From assembly GCA_965262775.1 (NCBI GenBank), contig CBDHFT010000006.1, positions 310,001 to 374,000 of the forward strand: DNA of 64,000 nt, given 5' to 3'. Below, piece by piece: positions 41,947-51,073 of this stretch. The stretch comes from JASGCL01 sp965262775. GTDB lineage: Bacteria; Pseudomonadota; Alphaproteobacteria; JASGCL01. Position numbers and translations under genes: made by a program. Within the stretch, counting starts at the first letter, position 1, and each line of letters opens with the position of its first letter. The notes under the pieces are model-generated. The model was not told the origin of the DNA and searched no databases. It saw only the letters and a program-made list of their open reading frames with translations.

Positions 41947-42681
41947 TTAATCGCGCATTTCAGACCCGCCATTGATATGCAATGTCGCGCCCGTTACGTA
42001 ACCTGCTTCGCGGCTGGCTAAAAACACCACGCCCGCTGCTACATCGTTGGGTTGGCCAATTTCGCCGCTGGGCACGCGTTCCAACAATTCGGCGCGTTGT
42101 TCCTCGGTCAATTTATCGGTCATTTCGGTTTTGACCAAACCTGGCGCAACGCAATTAACGGTGATGCCGCGCTTACCATATTCTTCGGCTAGGGTGCGGG
42201 TTAGGCCCGTCATCGCGGCTTTGGTGGCAACATAATTGGCTTGCCCCGCATTGCCAGCGTGCCCCACGACCGATGTAATGGAAATAATACGACCAAATTT
42301 GCGCTTCATCATCGAACGGATCAAGCCGCGCATTAAGAAAAATCCCGCGGTTAAGTTAACTTGCAAAACATCGTCCCATTCTTCGTCCTTCATCAACACC
42401 GACAGGTTATCACGGTTAAGCCCCGCGTTGTTGACCAAAATATCGACGCCAATTTTATCGGATTCCTTAATCAATTTTTGCACATCGGCGCGATCTTTTA
42501 AATTGGCAACGATGATATGTGATTTGTTGGGTAATTTTTTTTGTAAGGCTTCTAATTTATCAACCCTTGTTCCGCTTAAAATAACTTCCGCGCCTTGCGT
42601 GCTCAATGCCGTGGCGATGGCGGTGCCGATGGAGCCTGACGCCCCTGTGACCAATGCTTTTAATCCCTTAAGTTCAAACAT
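41947..42681 (-). CDS. fabG: 3-oxoacyl-[acyl-carrier-protein] reductase
   Basis: Short-chain dehydrogenase that reduces beta-ketoacyl-ACP with NADPH. The 244-residue protein has the Rossmann motif VTGASGSIGTAIA, NNAGLNRDN, the catalytic Ser in IISITSVVGHAGNAGQ, the YxxxK in ANYVATKAAM, and the C-terminal VTGATLHINGGSEM. It follows fabD by 57 bp. acpP and fabF, normally next in the cluster, are not here. Confidence 0.96.
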   Translation of the reverse strand: MFELKGLKALVTGASGSIGTAIATALSTQGAEVILSGTRVDKLEALQKKLPNKSHIIVANLKDRADVQKLIKESDKIGVDILVNNAGLNRDNLSVLMKDEEWDDVLQVNLTAGFFLMRGLIRSMMKRKFGRIISITSVVGHAGNAGQANYVATKAAMTGLTRTLAEEYGKRGITVNCVAPGLVKTEMTDKLTEEQRAELLERVPSGEIGQPNDVAAGVVFLASREAGYVTGATLHINGGSEMRD

Positions 42682-42738
42682 GTTTTTAAATCTTATATTC
42701 TTTATTGATAGTTTTTACATCAAATTTCTATATGCGCT

Positions 42739-43695
42739 TTATACTGGCTTTTGAAAAAATGCAAGTTGTTCTTTGATGTCGTTGACGTTGCCAATATTGA
42801 TGGTTTGCGCGGTGGGGGCAATGCGTTTTACCAAACCGCTCAGCACGCGGCCCGCGCCAACCTCCACAAAATGGGTGAAGCCATCCTGCGCCATGTTAAG
42901 AATAGTTTCGCGAAAGCGAACGGCACCACAAATTTGCGCCACCAGGTCGGATTTCATTTTTACATTATCGGTTTGCGCCATGGCGGTAACATTGTTGTAA
43001 ACTGGCAGGCTCGGTTTGGCGAGCGTAACCTCGGCCAGGGCCTCCTTCATTTTTTCTTCGGCTGGCTTCATCAGTGGCGAATGGAACGGGGCCGATACGG
43101 GCAAGGGCACCGCACGTTTCAGTCCCTGGGCCTTGGCTAATTCGATTGCTTTTTCAACGCCTTCTTTTTTGCCAGAAATAACAACTTGCCCATCGGCATT
43201 ATCATTGGCGCAGGCAACCACCGCGCCCTGCGCCACGGCTTCGGCAATAATTTTTTCAACATCTTGCCAATTCATTCCCAACAACGCGGCCATGGCACCA
43301 ACCCCTGGCGCGACCGCCGATTGCATGGCGGCGCCGCGAATTTTTAACAATTTGGCGGTGGTGGCAAGGGGCAGGGAATCCACCGCGGTAAGGGCGGAAT
43401 ATTCGCCAAGGCTGTGGCCCGCCACCGCGCTTGCCATGGCGGATATTTTTTTGCCCGTTTCCTGTTCCAACACGCGTAATAATGCGATGGAGGTTACCAT
43501 CAAGGCTGGTTGGGTAAATTCGGTCATGGTTAATTTTTCGGCGGGACCATTGAAGATGATGTCGCTCAAACCCATGTTGAGGGCGGAGTCAACCTCCATA
43601 AATATATCGCGAGCCAGGGGAAATTGGTCATGAAGGTCTTTGCCCATGCCCACGGTTTGCGAGCCCTGCCCAGGAAACAAAAAAGCAATTTTCAT
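42739..43695 (-). CDS. fabD: Malonyl-CoA:ACP transacylase
   Basis: Loads malonyl groups onto ACP. FPGQGSQTVGMGKDLHD is at residues 8-24; the active-site Ser is in AGHSLGEYSAL; the oxyanion/Arg region, the His in APFHSPLM and the C-terminal EVGAGRVLSGLVKRI all match FabD. The 318-residue length is normal. It begins a two-gene operon with fabG and is divergent from the aldo/keto reductase gene, about 75 bp away. Confidence 0.96.
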   Translation of the reverse strand: MKIAFLFPGQGSQTVGMGKDLHDQFPLARDIFMEVDSALNMGLSDIIFNGPAEKLTMTEFTQPALMVTSIALLRVLEQETGKKISAMASAVAGHSLGEYSALTAVDSLPLATTAKLLKIRGAAMQSAVAPGVGAMAALLGMNWQDVEKIIAEAVAQGAVVACANDNADGQVVISGKKEGVEKAIELAKAQGLKRAVPLPVSAPFHSPLMKPAEEKMKEALAEVTLAKPSLPVYNNVTAMAQTDNVKMKSDLVAQICGAVRFRETILNMAQDGFTHFVEVGAGRVLSGLVKRIAPTAQTINIGNVNDIKEQLAFFQKPV

Positions 43696-43769
43696 TATTT
43701 TGCTATAGCAATTTGTTGTTTTTTGGCAAGGGTTATGATAACTATTTTTTCAAAGGGAAAAAAACCAAA

Positions 43770-44843
43770 ATGCACAAAAAAGTAAAATTAGGTCTGTCTG
43801 ACCTTACGGTATCGCCCATATGTTTGGGCACCATGGTGTTCGGCGACCAGGTTGATGAACAAACATCCTATAAAATAATGGACCACGCGCTTGAACGCGG
43901 CATCGATTTTATGGACACGGCCGAGGCCTACGCCGTGCCCCTCAATGCAAAAAACTATGGCAAGACCGAAGAAATTATCGGTCGTTATTTTGCCAACAAC
44001 AAAGATAAAAGAAAAAAATGGATCGTCGCAACCAAGGTGGTGGGCATGACCAGCGCGCCATGGGTGCGCGGCGGCAAGAATAACACCACGGCGGATGACA
44101 TTATCACCGCTTGCGATGCCAGCCTGCGTCGCTTGCAGAGCGATGTTATAGACCTTTATCAACTTCATTGGCCCAACCGCATGGTGCCAGTGTTTGGCAC
44201 CATGTATTATGACCCCACCAAAGAACCGAAGGGTAATGCCACCATCCATGAACAATTGGTGGCGTTGGATAAATTGGTGAAGGCAGGCAAGGTGAGGGCG
44301 ATAGGTTTGTCGAACGAAAGTTCCTATGGCGTTTGCGAATTTGTGCGCTTGGCCGAACAACATGGTTTGGCGCGGGTTGCCACGGTGCAGAATCCTTATT
44401 GTTTAACCAACCGCAGTTTGGAAAACGGGCTGGATGAAACCATGCACCGCCTTAATGTTTCGCTTATCCCTTATTCGCCCTTGGCCTTTGGCGTGTTGAG
44501 CGGGAAATATGACGATGTGGGTATAGAACCCGTGGCGGGCAAAAATGATAGTTTGGGGCGCATGAGCATGTATTCCGAATTTCGTGTCATGCGTTATGCC
44601 CGCGCCGAATCCTTGCGGGTTGCCAAAATATACAGCCAGTTGGCGCGCGACAATGGTTTAACCCCGACGCAAATGGCCTTGTCCTTTTGTTATCACAAAT
44701 GGCAAGTGGCTTCGACCATTATTGGCGTTAGCAGCGTGCCACAACTTGATGAATGCGTTGATGCTTATAAAACAATATTGGACGATAAAATATTGAAAGC
44801 AATTGACGAGGTTCGCTTGCAATATCGCGACCCCGCGGCGTAA
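43770..44843 (+). CDS. Aldo/keto reductase (Tas-like)
   Basis: A NADPH-dependent oxidoreductase of the Tas/YgdS type, 358 residues from the ATG at 43770 (MHKKVKLGLSDLTVSPICLG); an upstream ATG at 43713 would add a low-complexity leader. The catalytic tetrad is visible as Asp and Tyr in FMDTAEAYAVP, Lys in KKWIVATKVVG and His in YQLHWPNRM; ASTIIGVSSVPQLDE at the C-terminus binds the cofactor. The physiological substrate is unknown; Tas proteins have been linked to tyrosine auxotroph suppression. A weak hairpin (GTAAAA/TTTTAC, 44867-44881) with T residues follows and may terminate it. Confidence 0.9.
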   Translation: MHKKVKLGLSDLTVSPICLGTMVFGDQVDEQTSYKIMDHALERGIDFMDTAEAYAVPLNAKNYGKTEEIIGRYFANNKDKRKKWIVATKVVGMTSAPWVRGGKNNTTADDIITACDASLRRLQSDVIDLYQLHWPNRMVPVFGTMYYDPTKEPKGNATIHEQLVALDKLVKAGKVRAIGLSNESSYGVCEFVRLAEQHGLARVATVQNPYCLTNRSLENGLDETMHRLNVSLIPYSPLAFGVLSGKYDDVGIEPVAGKNDSLGRMSMYSEFRVMRYARAESLRVAKIYSQLARDNGLTPTQMALSFCYHKWQVASTIIGVSSVPQLDECVDAYKTILDDKILKAIDEVRLQYRDPAA

Positions 44844-44942
44844 TATATTTGCCAATTTATTTACGGGTAAAAAAGTTTTACTTTTGTTCTTTTTTGTGTT
44901 AGGGTTCTATTACACCGAACAACAACATACGAAAGGAAACGA

Positions 44943-45356
44943 ATGGTAAAAACAAATGAAACGCCACAACATGGCGTGATAGCAATATCATCAATAATTT
45001 ATGCAACTTTAAAAACAATAACTTATGGTATCGGCCGCGGTAGTAAGTTTATTTACAAATTTTGCGCTAAGATTATTCATAACAAATACCTTGCCAATAT
45101 CATTTATCACCTGTGGCTGGGTTTAGAAAATATATTATTCAAACCGCTGGAAAAAATATTGGGGCTTGCATTGCACGCCCTGTTAAAGCAAATCATTGCT
45201 TATGGACTTTTATTTTTTGTCCTTTGGCTGTTGCTTCATAACACTTGGCCATTTACCTGGTTATTTGCATGGTTGTTAAATGCTGGGTGGCATGGCATCA
45301 TTGCGGTGATTGGTCATGGGGCTACCGCCCTATGGTCATTGTTGTGGCCATATTAA
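44943..45356 (+). CDS. Small membrane protein of unknown function
   Basis: A 137-residue protein I do not recognise. The N-terminal half is basic and aromatic (residues 1-60 with an amphipathic YKFCAKIIHNKYLANIIYHL). At least two hydrophobic segments lie near 80-100 (LKQIIAYGLLFFVLWLLL) and 105-135, the latter rich in Trp (six or more in the last third). A strong SD (GAAAGGAAA) precedes the ATG, supporting translation. It lies 68 bp upstream of yidD, so a link to membrane protein insertion is possible but only by position. Confidence 0.65.
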   Translation: MVKTNETPQHGVIAISSIIYATLKTITYGIGRGSKFIYKFCAKIIHNKYLANIIYHLWLGLENILFKPLEKILGLALHALLKQIIAYGLLFFVLWLLLHNTWPFTWLFAWLLNAGWHGIIAVIGHGATALWSLLWPY

Positions 45357-45424
45357 AGAACTTTATAGGAAGCAATAAATAAGATAATGTTTGTTCCAAG
45401 CTGGCAAAACAAAATAATAAAATA

Positions 45425-45670
45425 ATGAAAATTTTTTTTACAAAACTTCTGACAGGATTTTTGTTGCTATTGATAAGCATGTATCGCTACGGCCTTGCCT
45501 ATTTCTTGGGTGGGCATTGCCGCTTCACCCCCAGCTGCTCGCTCTATGCTCAGATGGCTATTAAAAAACATGGCCCATGGCGCGGCGGCTGGCTAAGTAT
45601 AAAAAGATTAAGTCATTGCCACCCGATAAAAATATTGGGCAGTCGGTCGGGTTATGACCCCGTGCCATAA
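45425..45670 (+). CDS. yidD: Membrane protein insertion efficiency factor YidD
   Basis: An 81-residue protein with an amphipathic N-terminal helix and the conserved HCRFTPSCSLYAQMAIKKHG, GGWLSIKRLSHCHP and the closing GYDPVP. YidD assists YidC-dependent membrane insertion. In most bacteria it lies in rpmH-rnpA-yidD-yidC; here it is separated from those genes and sits between an unknown membrane protein and a YdeI-like gene. Confidence 0.93.
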   Translation: MKIFFTKLLTGFLLLLISMYRYGLAYFLGGHCRFTPSCSLYAQMAIKKHGPWRGGWLSIKRLSHCHPIKILGSRSGYDPVP

Positions 45671-45692
45671 ATGATGAAGGGGGACAAAAGGG

Positions 45693-46238
45693 ATGCAAGA
45701 AGTTTTTGTTAAAAACAAAGATGAAATGTGGCAATGGTTGTTGAACAACCATCAGCAACGCGAATCGATATGGTTGGTTTATTATAAATTAACATCGGGC
45801 AAAACCGATATGTCCTATTCTGACATTGTGGATTATTGTTTATGCTTTGGTTGGATTGATTCGACGAAGGGCACGGTGGACCAGGAGCGCACCAAAATGC
45901 GCCTTTCGCCGCGCAACCCAAAAAGCGCGTGGAGCAAAATCAACAAAGAAAAAATTGCTCATCTGACCAAGGCGGGGTTGATGCAACCCGCGGGAATCGC
46001 GATGGTGGAGCAGGCTAAAAAAAATGGCGCATGGACAAAACTCGACAGCGTTTTTCGTGGCGAGTTGCCCGATGATTTGAAAAAAGCAATCCACGATAAC
46101 AAATTATTGGCATCATGGGAAAAATTATCGGCCACCAACCGCCGCATGGCTTTGGAACGCCTTATCAATATGAGGGGCGAAGAAACGCGCAACAAGGCAA
46201 TAAAAAAAATTATCGATGATATGACGAAGCCATCATGA
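45693..46238 (+). CDS. YdeI/OmpD-associated family protein
   Basis: A 181-residue soluble protein. DIVDYCLCFGWIDSTKGTVD, RLSPRNPKSAWSKINKEKI and the C-terminal LSATNRRMALERLINMRGEE match the YdeI/OmpD-associated family (COG4430), linked to stress or antimicrobial-peptide resistance in enterobacteria but without a known activity. It begins 22 bp after yidD with a plausible SD (GGGGGACAAAAGGG) and may be cotranscribed. It is convergent with yejE. Confidence 0.85.
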   Translation: MQEVFVKNKDEMWQWLLNNHQQRESIWLVYYKLTSGKTDMSYSDIVDYCLCFGWIDSTKGTVDQERTKMRLSPRNPKSAWSKINKEKIAHLTKAGLMQPAGIAMVEQAKKNGAWTKLDSVFRGELPDDLKKAIHDNKLLASWEKLSATNRRMALERLINMRGEETRNKAIKKIIDDMTKPS

Positions 46239-46263
46239 CGGCTATTTATTTTCAGGGTATTAT

Positions 46264-47289
46264 TTAATCAGACCCGCGACGTGGGTCAAGCGCGTCGCGC
46301 AAACCCGCCCCGATGAAGGTCAACAGCGACAATTGCAACATGATAACAACAAAACTAGTCAGCCCCAACCAGGGGGCATTAAGATTATTTTTGCCTTGGT
46401 TTAATAAATCACCAAGCGAAGGACTTCCTGGCGGCAAGCCAAAGCCCAAAAAATCCAAAGCGGTTAAGGTGGTGACCGAACCCGCCAACATAAATGGCAT
46501 AAATGTTACGACGCTGGTGAGGGAATTGGGCAAAACATGGCGGGTAAAAATACGAAACGGCGGCAGGCCCATGGTGCGCGCCGCTTTGATATAATCTTGC
46601 TGGCGGATTTTTAAAACCTCGGCCCGCACCAAACCCGTCAGGGGCATCCAGCCAAATAATAACAAAAGCCCCAGCAACCACCAAAAATTGGGCACGATAA
46701 AGGATGACAAAATAATTAATAAAAATAAAACCGGCATCGATCCCCAAATTTCTATAAACCGCTGTCCCAGCAGGTCAATTTTCCCGCCGAAATACCCCAT
46801 CAGCCCGCCCGCAAAAATCCCCACCAGGCTGCTAACAATTGTTAGGATAAAACCAAACAGCACCGACAGGCGAAAACCATAAACCAATTTTGCCAACACA
46901 TCGCCCGCCGATGTGTCGGTGCCAAGCAGGTGATTTTTATCGGGCGGGGTTGGCGCGGGTTGTTTCAAATCGCTGATAACCGAATCATAACTATAGCGAA
47001 CGGGCGGCATAACCATAAAACCATGGGCGGCAATTTCAGCCCGAATTTCAGGCAGGCTGTAATCGGCTTCGCCCTTTAAATACCCGTTGAAGGTGGTTTC
47101 GGGCAATGATTGCACCACGGGAAAATACCAATGGTCTTTATAATGGATTATCAAAGGTCGGTCGTTCATAATAAAATTGGCAAATAGCGATAGAGTGAAC
47201 AATGCCAAAAACAGAATAGCCGAAAAAAAGCTGAGGCGATTAGCACGAAACCTTGCGAAGGCGCGGGAAAAGAAAAATAACTTGAACAT
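46264..47289 (-). CDS. yejE: Peptide/microcin C ABC transporter permease YejE
   Basis: A 341-residue inner-membrane permease of the YejABEF/oligopeptide family. The N-terminal FFFSRAFARFRANRLSFFSA, the long periplasmic loop with LIIHYKDHWYFPVVQSLPET and PPDKNHLLGTDTSAGDVLAK, and the EAA loop YIKAARTMGLPPFRIFTRHV are characteristic of YejE. It ends DALDPRRGSD. It follows yejB by 22 bp. The binding protein yejA and ATPase yejF are not in the window on either side, so the transporter is incomplete here. Confidence 0.92.
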   Translation of the reverse strand: MFKLFFFSRAFARFRANRLSFFSAILFLALFTLSLFANFIMNDRPLIIHYKDHWYFPVVQSLPETTFNGYLKGEADYSLPEIRAEIAAHGFMVMPPVRYSYDSVISDLKQPAPTPPDKNHLLGTDTSAGDVLAKLVYGFRLSVLFGFILTIVSSLVGIFAGGLMGYFGGKIDLLGQRFIEIWGSMPVLFLLIILSSFIVPNFWWLLGLLLLFGWMPLTGLVRAEVLKIRQQDYIKAARTMGLPPFRIFTRHVLPNSLTSVVTFMPFMLAGSVTTLTALDFLGFGLPPGSPSLGDLLNQGKNNLNAPWLGLTSFVVIMLQLSLLTFIGAGLRDALDPRRGSD

Positions 47290-47311
47290 GACTTATAATT
47301 GGGTGGTTTTT

Positions 47312-48401
47312 CTACCCCTCCATCTTTTCAAAATTGATGCGCGGGTCAACCAGGCTGTAACAAATATCGCCCACCAGCCCCAACACCAGCGAGAGCAAGG
47401 TAAAAATATAGAGGGTAGCAAAGACCACGGGGTAATCGCGGGTGATGGCAGCCTCATATCCCATCAAGCCTAAGCCATTGAGAGAGAAAATAATCTCTAT
47501 CATCAGGCTGCTGGTGAAGAGCATCGAAATAATCAACGATGGCAAACCCGCCAGCACAATAAGCATGGCATTTCTGAATATCACACCATATAGAATTTTT
47601 TGTTCGCCCATACCGATGGCGCGCGCCAACATGACGTAGGGTTTTGCCAATTCTTCTAGGAAACTATTTTTGGTTAGAATTGTCAAACTGGTAAAACCGC
47701 CGACCGTGATGGTGATGATGGGCAATACCAAATGCCAAAAATAATCGATTATTTTGCTGAATAGGGATAATTCAGAAAAATTATCAGACACCAACCCCGA
47801 TAAAGGAAACCAGGAAAAATAACGCCCGCCAGCAAAAAAAAATAATCAAAAACACCGCCAGCAAAAAGGCAGGCAAGGATGACAACATAATCAACGTCAC
47901 GGTGCTGGCCTTGTCGAAATAGGAATCTTTGCGCGTGGCTTGCTTGATGCCAAGCGGGATACTAACGGCGTAGATTAACAACGCCGACCATAACCCCAAG
48001 GATAAAGAAACTGGTATTTTTTGCGCTATCATTTGCATGATGGGTTGCCCGGTGGAGAAGCTGACACCGAAATTAAATTGCAAATAGTTTTTTATCATGA
48101 TGAAAAACCTTTGCACCACGGGTTTATCAAACCCATAGAATTTTTCTAATTCGGCGACCACCCTGTCATCAACGCCCACGTAGCGACCTTGATAATTGTT
48201 GGATGGGGTAGCGCTGCTAACCTTTACCCCGTCGCCCGTTTCATTTTTTAACAGCGTGTTGGAATTGCCCTGGGTCATGGCGGCGATGGCGCGTTCAACG
48301 GGGCCGCCAGGCGCAACCTGGACCACCGCAAAATTTATCAGCATAAGACCAAACAACGTAGGCACCATAAAAAACAAACGGCGTAAAATATAATTTTTCA
48401 T
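47312..48401 (-). pseudogene. yejB: Peptide/microcin C ABC transporter permease YejB, frameshifted in a T9 run
   Basis: Two frames together encode a YejB permease. The first (48401 to 47784) starts MKNYILRRLFFMVPTLFGLM and ends abnormally after FLIIFF; the second (47794 to 47312) starts in mid-protein with VSDNFSELSLFSKIIDYFWH and continues to the EAA loop (LARAIGMGEQKILYGVIFRN) and C-terminus PRINFEKMEG. The frames meet at nine T residues on the coding strand (47834-47842). With eight T residues the protein reads through as FFAGGRYFSWFPLSGLVSDN, a normal YejB junction, giving 362 residues. As sequenced the gene is broken. Sequencing error, true inactivation and slippage are all possible, and potD shows the same pattern. 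Confidence 0.85.
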
Positions 48402-48462
48402 GGTTAAGCGTGATGTGTTATGGATAATTTTTGTTGGTGATAATCTAACATTTTTTTTGAAT

Positions 48463-49923
48463 TTATTTAATTAGTTTTTCGACAATTTCCTGCGCCAATT
48501 TATCGGCGGTGAATTCCCCCGCCGCCAACCACGACGACAATGATAACCTGTCTTGGGCCATGGGGTATAGATACTGGCTTTTCATTATTTGGCGGGTTTC
48601 AACCTCGGCAAAAAAATGACTGCCTTTTCCCAGCACGCGTTCGATAACCTGTGCTTGAATATTGGCATCGTTTATCATCGGCGGCATGATGGCGCGTTTA
48701 ACCATGGCGAGCATATCGTGGTCGGTTATCAAATTATTTTTGCTGATAATTTGACCGTCGGCCAATAACCCCGCGCTTTGCCCCACCACCAAACCGCAAT
48801 GTTGGTTAAGGGCGGTTTGCACCAAACCCATTAAGCCCAGCGATTTTTCTATACCCGATTGGTTGTCGGGCAATTTGGCCGATGTTTGCGTGGTCGCAAC
48901 CATGGCGGGGATTTGGTAAAAACGCGCCACCCGCACCGCCAATTGTTGCGCCACCATGGTTTCCGCGCTGCCCGTGGTGGTGGTGCCCTGCTTAAGGTCG
49001 GATGTGTAGGGAACAAAACCAAAGACAAATGGTGCGCCAGGGGCAATAATTTGAGTCAAGACCAACCCTGCCAAATTCATGGCGAGGGCCAAGGTGATGG
49101 AACCCGCCACGGTGGCGGGGGCGGTGGCGGCGGCAATTGTCACCGCGCGGTTTTCTATCACCATGCCGTGGGCAATGGCGTCAAACAGGCTGGCCGCCAG
49201 GTCGCTATCGAGCGATAGGTTGGGCAAGAAAGCCGATAACCCGAGCGCGGCGCGTTGCGGTAAATCGGGGAATTTTTTTAACAGCGCGGGCATAACATGA
49301 TGATTATGCAATTCGACGACAAATGGCTTTGCGTTATGGTCATAAAGTTGTTGCACCATGGTGTCGTAGGCTTGCTCGATGGAGCCTAGCTCGCTCGCCA
49401 AGATGTCGGGTTTGGCGAAGAAGCCTAACATGTCATAAAGCGGCATGGCATGGGCAATCTTAACCATGGCCAGGCTGTCGGCACTGGTGATGGGGCGGTA
49501 GGTGGCTTGTTTGATGGTGGTGGGTTCGTAAAGATGGCTGGCACTGCCCCCGACGGCAAAAAATATTGTTGCTTGATTTTGCTCGAACGCCAAATTTTTA
49601 TCTTGGGCGGGGCGATGAATGGTGCGCGGCGCGGTGGATAAAGCCTGCAATATTATTTTTTCGCTTAGGGCAAGCCGCCCATTGGGCAGGGCTTGGCAAC
49701 CCGCGGCCATGATTTCTTTGCGCCATTTTTCATCGCGCACCATAATGCCAACGTTTGATAAAATTTTTATCGCCGCTTGATGCAAGAGGTGGATGGGGTC
49801 GCCACCCGCGTCCTGTAAATAATCTTGTAAATAGGTTGCAACGCCAGCGGGCGGCGGGGTTACCGCTATGCCGCCTTGCAACTGAAGCGTTTCGTCTATT
49901 TTTATATTGCCGCGTCTAACCAT
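48463..49923 (-). CDS. MttB-superfamily (trimethylamine methyltransferase-like) protein
   Basis: A 486-residue protein. The N-terminal HLLHQAAIKILSNVGIMVRD, GGSASHLYEPTTIKQATYRP, TSADSLAMVKIAHAMPLYDM and the C-terminal IERVLGKGSHFFAEVETRQI resemble the MttB/MtgB family, which transfers methyl groups from trimethylamine or quaternary amines such as glycine betaine to a corrinoid protein. There is no in-frame amber codon, so it is the non-pyrrolysine type. No corrinoid protein or reductive activator is adjacent. It lies between fur and the yej genes on one strand, with 36-61 bp gaps, suggesting cotranscription. The substrate is unknown. Confidence 0.78.
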   Translation of the reverse strand: MVRRGNIKIDETLQLQGGIAVTPPPAGVATYLQDYLQDAGGDPIHLLHQAAIKILSNVGIMVRDEKWRKEIMAAGCQALPNGRLALSEKIILQALSTAPRTIHRPAQDKNLAFEQNQATIFFAVGGSASHLYEPTTIKQATYRPITSADSLAMVKIAHAMPLYDMLGFFAKPDILASELGSIEQAYDTMVQQLYDHNAKPFVVELHNHHVMPALLKKFPDLPQRAALGLSAFLPNLSLDSDLAASLFDAIAHGMVIENRAVTIAAATAPATVAGSITLALAMNLAGLVLTQIIAPGAPFVFGFVPYTSDLKQGTTTTGSAETMVAQQLAVRVARFYQIPAMVATTQTSAKLPDNQSGIEKSLGLMGLVQTALNQHCGLVVGQSAGLLADGQIISKNNLITDHDMLAMVKRAIMPPMINDANIQAQVIERVLGKGSHFFAEVETRQIMKSQYLYPMAQDRLSLSSWLAAGEFTADKLAQEIVEKLIK

Positions 49924-49959
49924 GGTGATAAGTAAATGAAGTCATGTAAAGCCAAGGGA

Positions 49960-50544
49960 TTATTTTTGATTTGGTGAAGTTTTTGCGGAATATTTATCCA
50001 GCGTATTTTTTGAAGATTTTTTTAGCAATTTACCGATGGGTTTGGCGAGGGGCTTGGCATAGATTTCTAAACGGTGGTCAATAATTTCATAGCCCAGGCG
50101 GTTGATTATTTTTTCTTGCAGTTTTTCCAATTCCTTGTCGTAAAATTCTATAACGGTTCCCGATTTTACATCTATCAAATGGTCGTGATGCGATTTTAAA
50201 TTTATTTCATAAAGTGGTTTTTGGTTATGAAAATCGTGTCTTAGCACCAATTTTTCCGTTTCGAATGTTTTCAGGGTGCGGTAAATGGTTGCCAGGCCGA
50301 TGGGCGATTGTTGCTTGGCAATTTTTTGATGGATAGCCTCGGGCGTAAGGTTATGGTCATCGCGCTGGTTGGCCAACAACAATTGATTCAAAATCGCCAA
50401 ACGGGGTGTGGTTAATTTTAAACCCGCCGCACGCAATGCACCAATAACCACCGCGGGAATTTCCTTTGAAATATCGCCAGCCATGGCGTTGGCGAGATGT
50501 TTTGTGATATTTTTTTTTGTGGCTGATAAATTTTTGGCGGACAT
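49960..50544 (-). CDS. fur: Fur family transcriptional regulator
   Basis: A 194-residue metal-responsive repressor. The DNA-binding region has GLKLTTPRLAILNQLL and PIGLATIYRTLKTFETEKLV; the metal-site region reads YEINLKSHHDHLIDVKSGTV and VIEFYDKELEKLQEKI. The CxxC pairs of E. coli Fur are absent and replaced (LIDVKSG), as in alphaproteobacterial Fur/Mur proteins that sense manganese or iron. No haem motif of Irr (GCPWHD-like) is seen, so Irr is less likely. It has a 30-residue N-terminal and a lysine-rich C-terminal extension. A possible target is the palindrome at 12136. Confidence 0.9.
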   Translation of the reverse strand: MSAKNLSATKKNITKHLANAMAGDISKEIPAVVIGALRAAGLKLTTPRLAILNQLLLANQRDDHNLTPEAIHQKIAKQQSPIGLATIYRTLKTFETEKLVLRHDFHNQKPLYEINLKSHHDHLIDVKSGTVIEFYDKELEKLQEKIINRLGYEIIDHRLEIYAKPLAKPIGKLLKKSSKNTLDKYSAKTSPNQK

Positions 50545-50736
50545 GGTTTACAATAATAGGTTGGTAGATGATTCCCTGCGGGCGTTTGCTCCAACGCCCC
50601 ATAATATCAGGCAATATTAATCACCCATAACTATCACAAAACAGGCCGTGAGAGAAATCAAAAAAACAACGCAAAAAAGAGCGAGAAGCAAGACGGGGGC
50701 ACCAAAAAAAGCCTAGAGAAAGGATGGTAAAAAAAA

Positions 50737-50811
50737 TGGTGCCGCAGAGAGGAATCGGACCTCCGGCCTTACCCTTACCAAGGGTATGCTCTACCACTGA
50801 GCTACTGCGGC
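50737..50811 (-). tRNA. tRNA-Thr (anticodon GGT)
   Basis: On the minus strand: acceptor GCCGCAG/CTGCGGC, D-arm GCTCAGTGGTAGAGC, anticodon arm TACCC-TTGGTAA-GGGTA with anticodon GGT, T-arm with GGTCCGATTCC, discriminator A and an encoded CCA. It reads ACC and ACU. Confidence 0.95.
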
Positions 50812-51073
50812 ACAAAAACCTAAAGGCGATATGGCATAGGGCAGGGGGGTTGTCAATTATGCTTTGTTATAAACCATGTTGATTTTATGCCATGGTTATT
50901 TTGTTCAATATATTTTCATCTATATTTTTGCGCCGATAGTTGCGTGGTGCGTTGCGTGAATCGGCTTCATTATTACAACTTAGATTTTATCAAAGATATT
51001 TCGCTTCTTTTGTTGATTATCTTCTTTAAATTATCCTTGTCAAATGACAAAACTTATGCAAAAAGGCAAATAA

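Noticed and set aside
43016..43633. 205-residue plus-strand frame
   Set aside because: Antisense to fabD, whose motifs are unambiguous.
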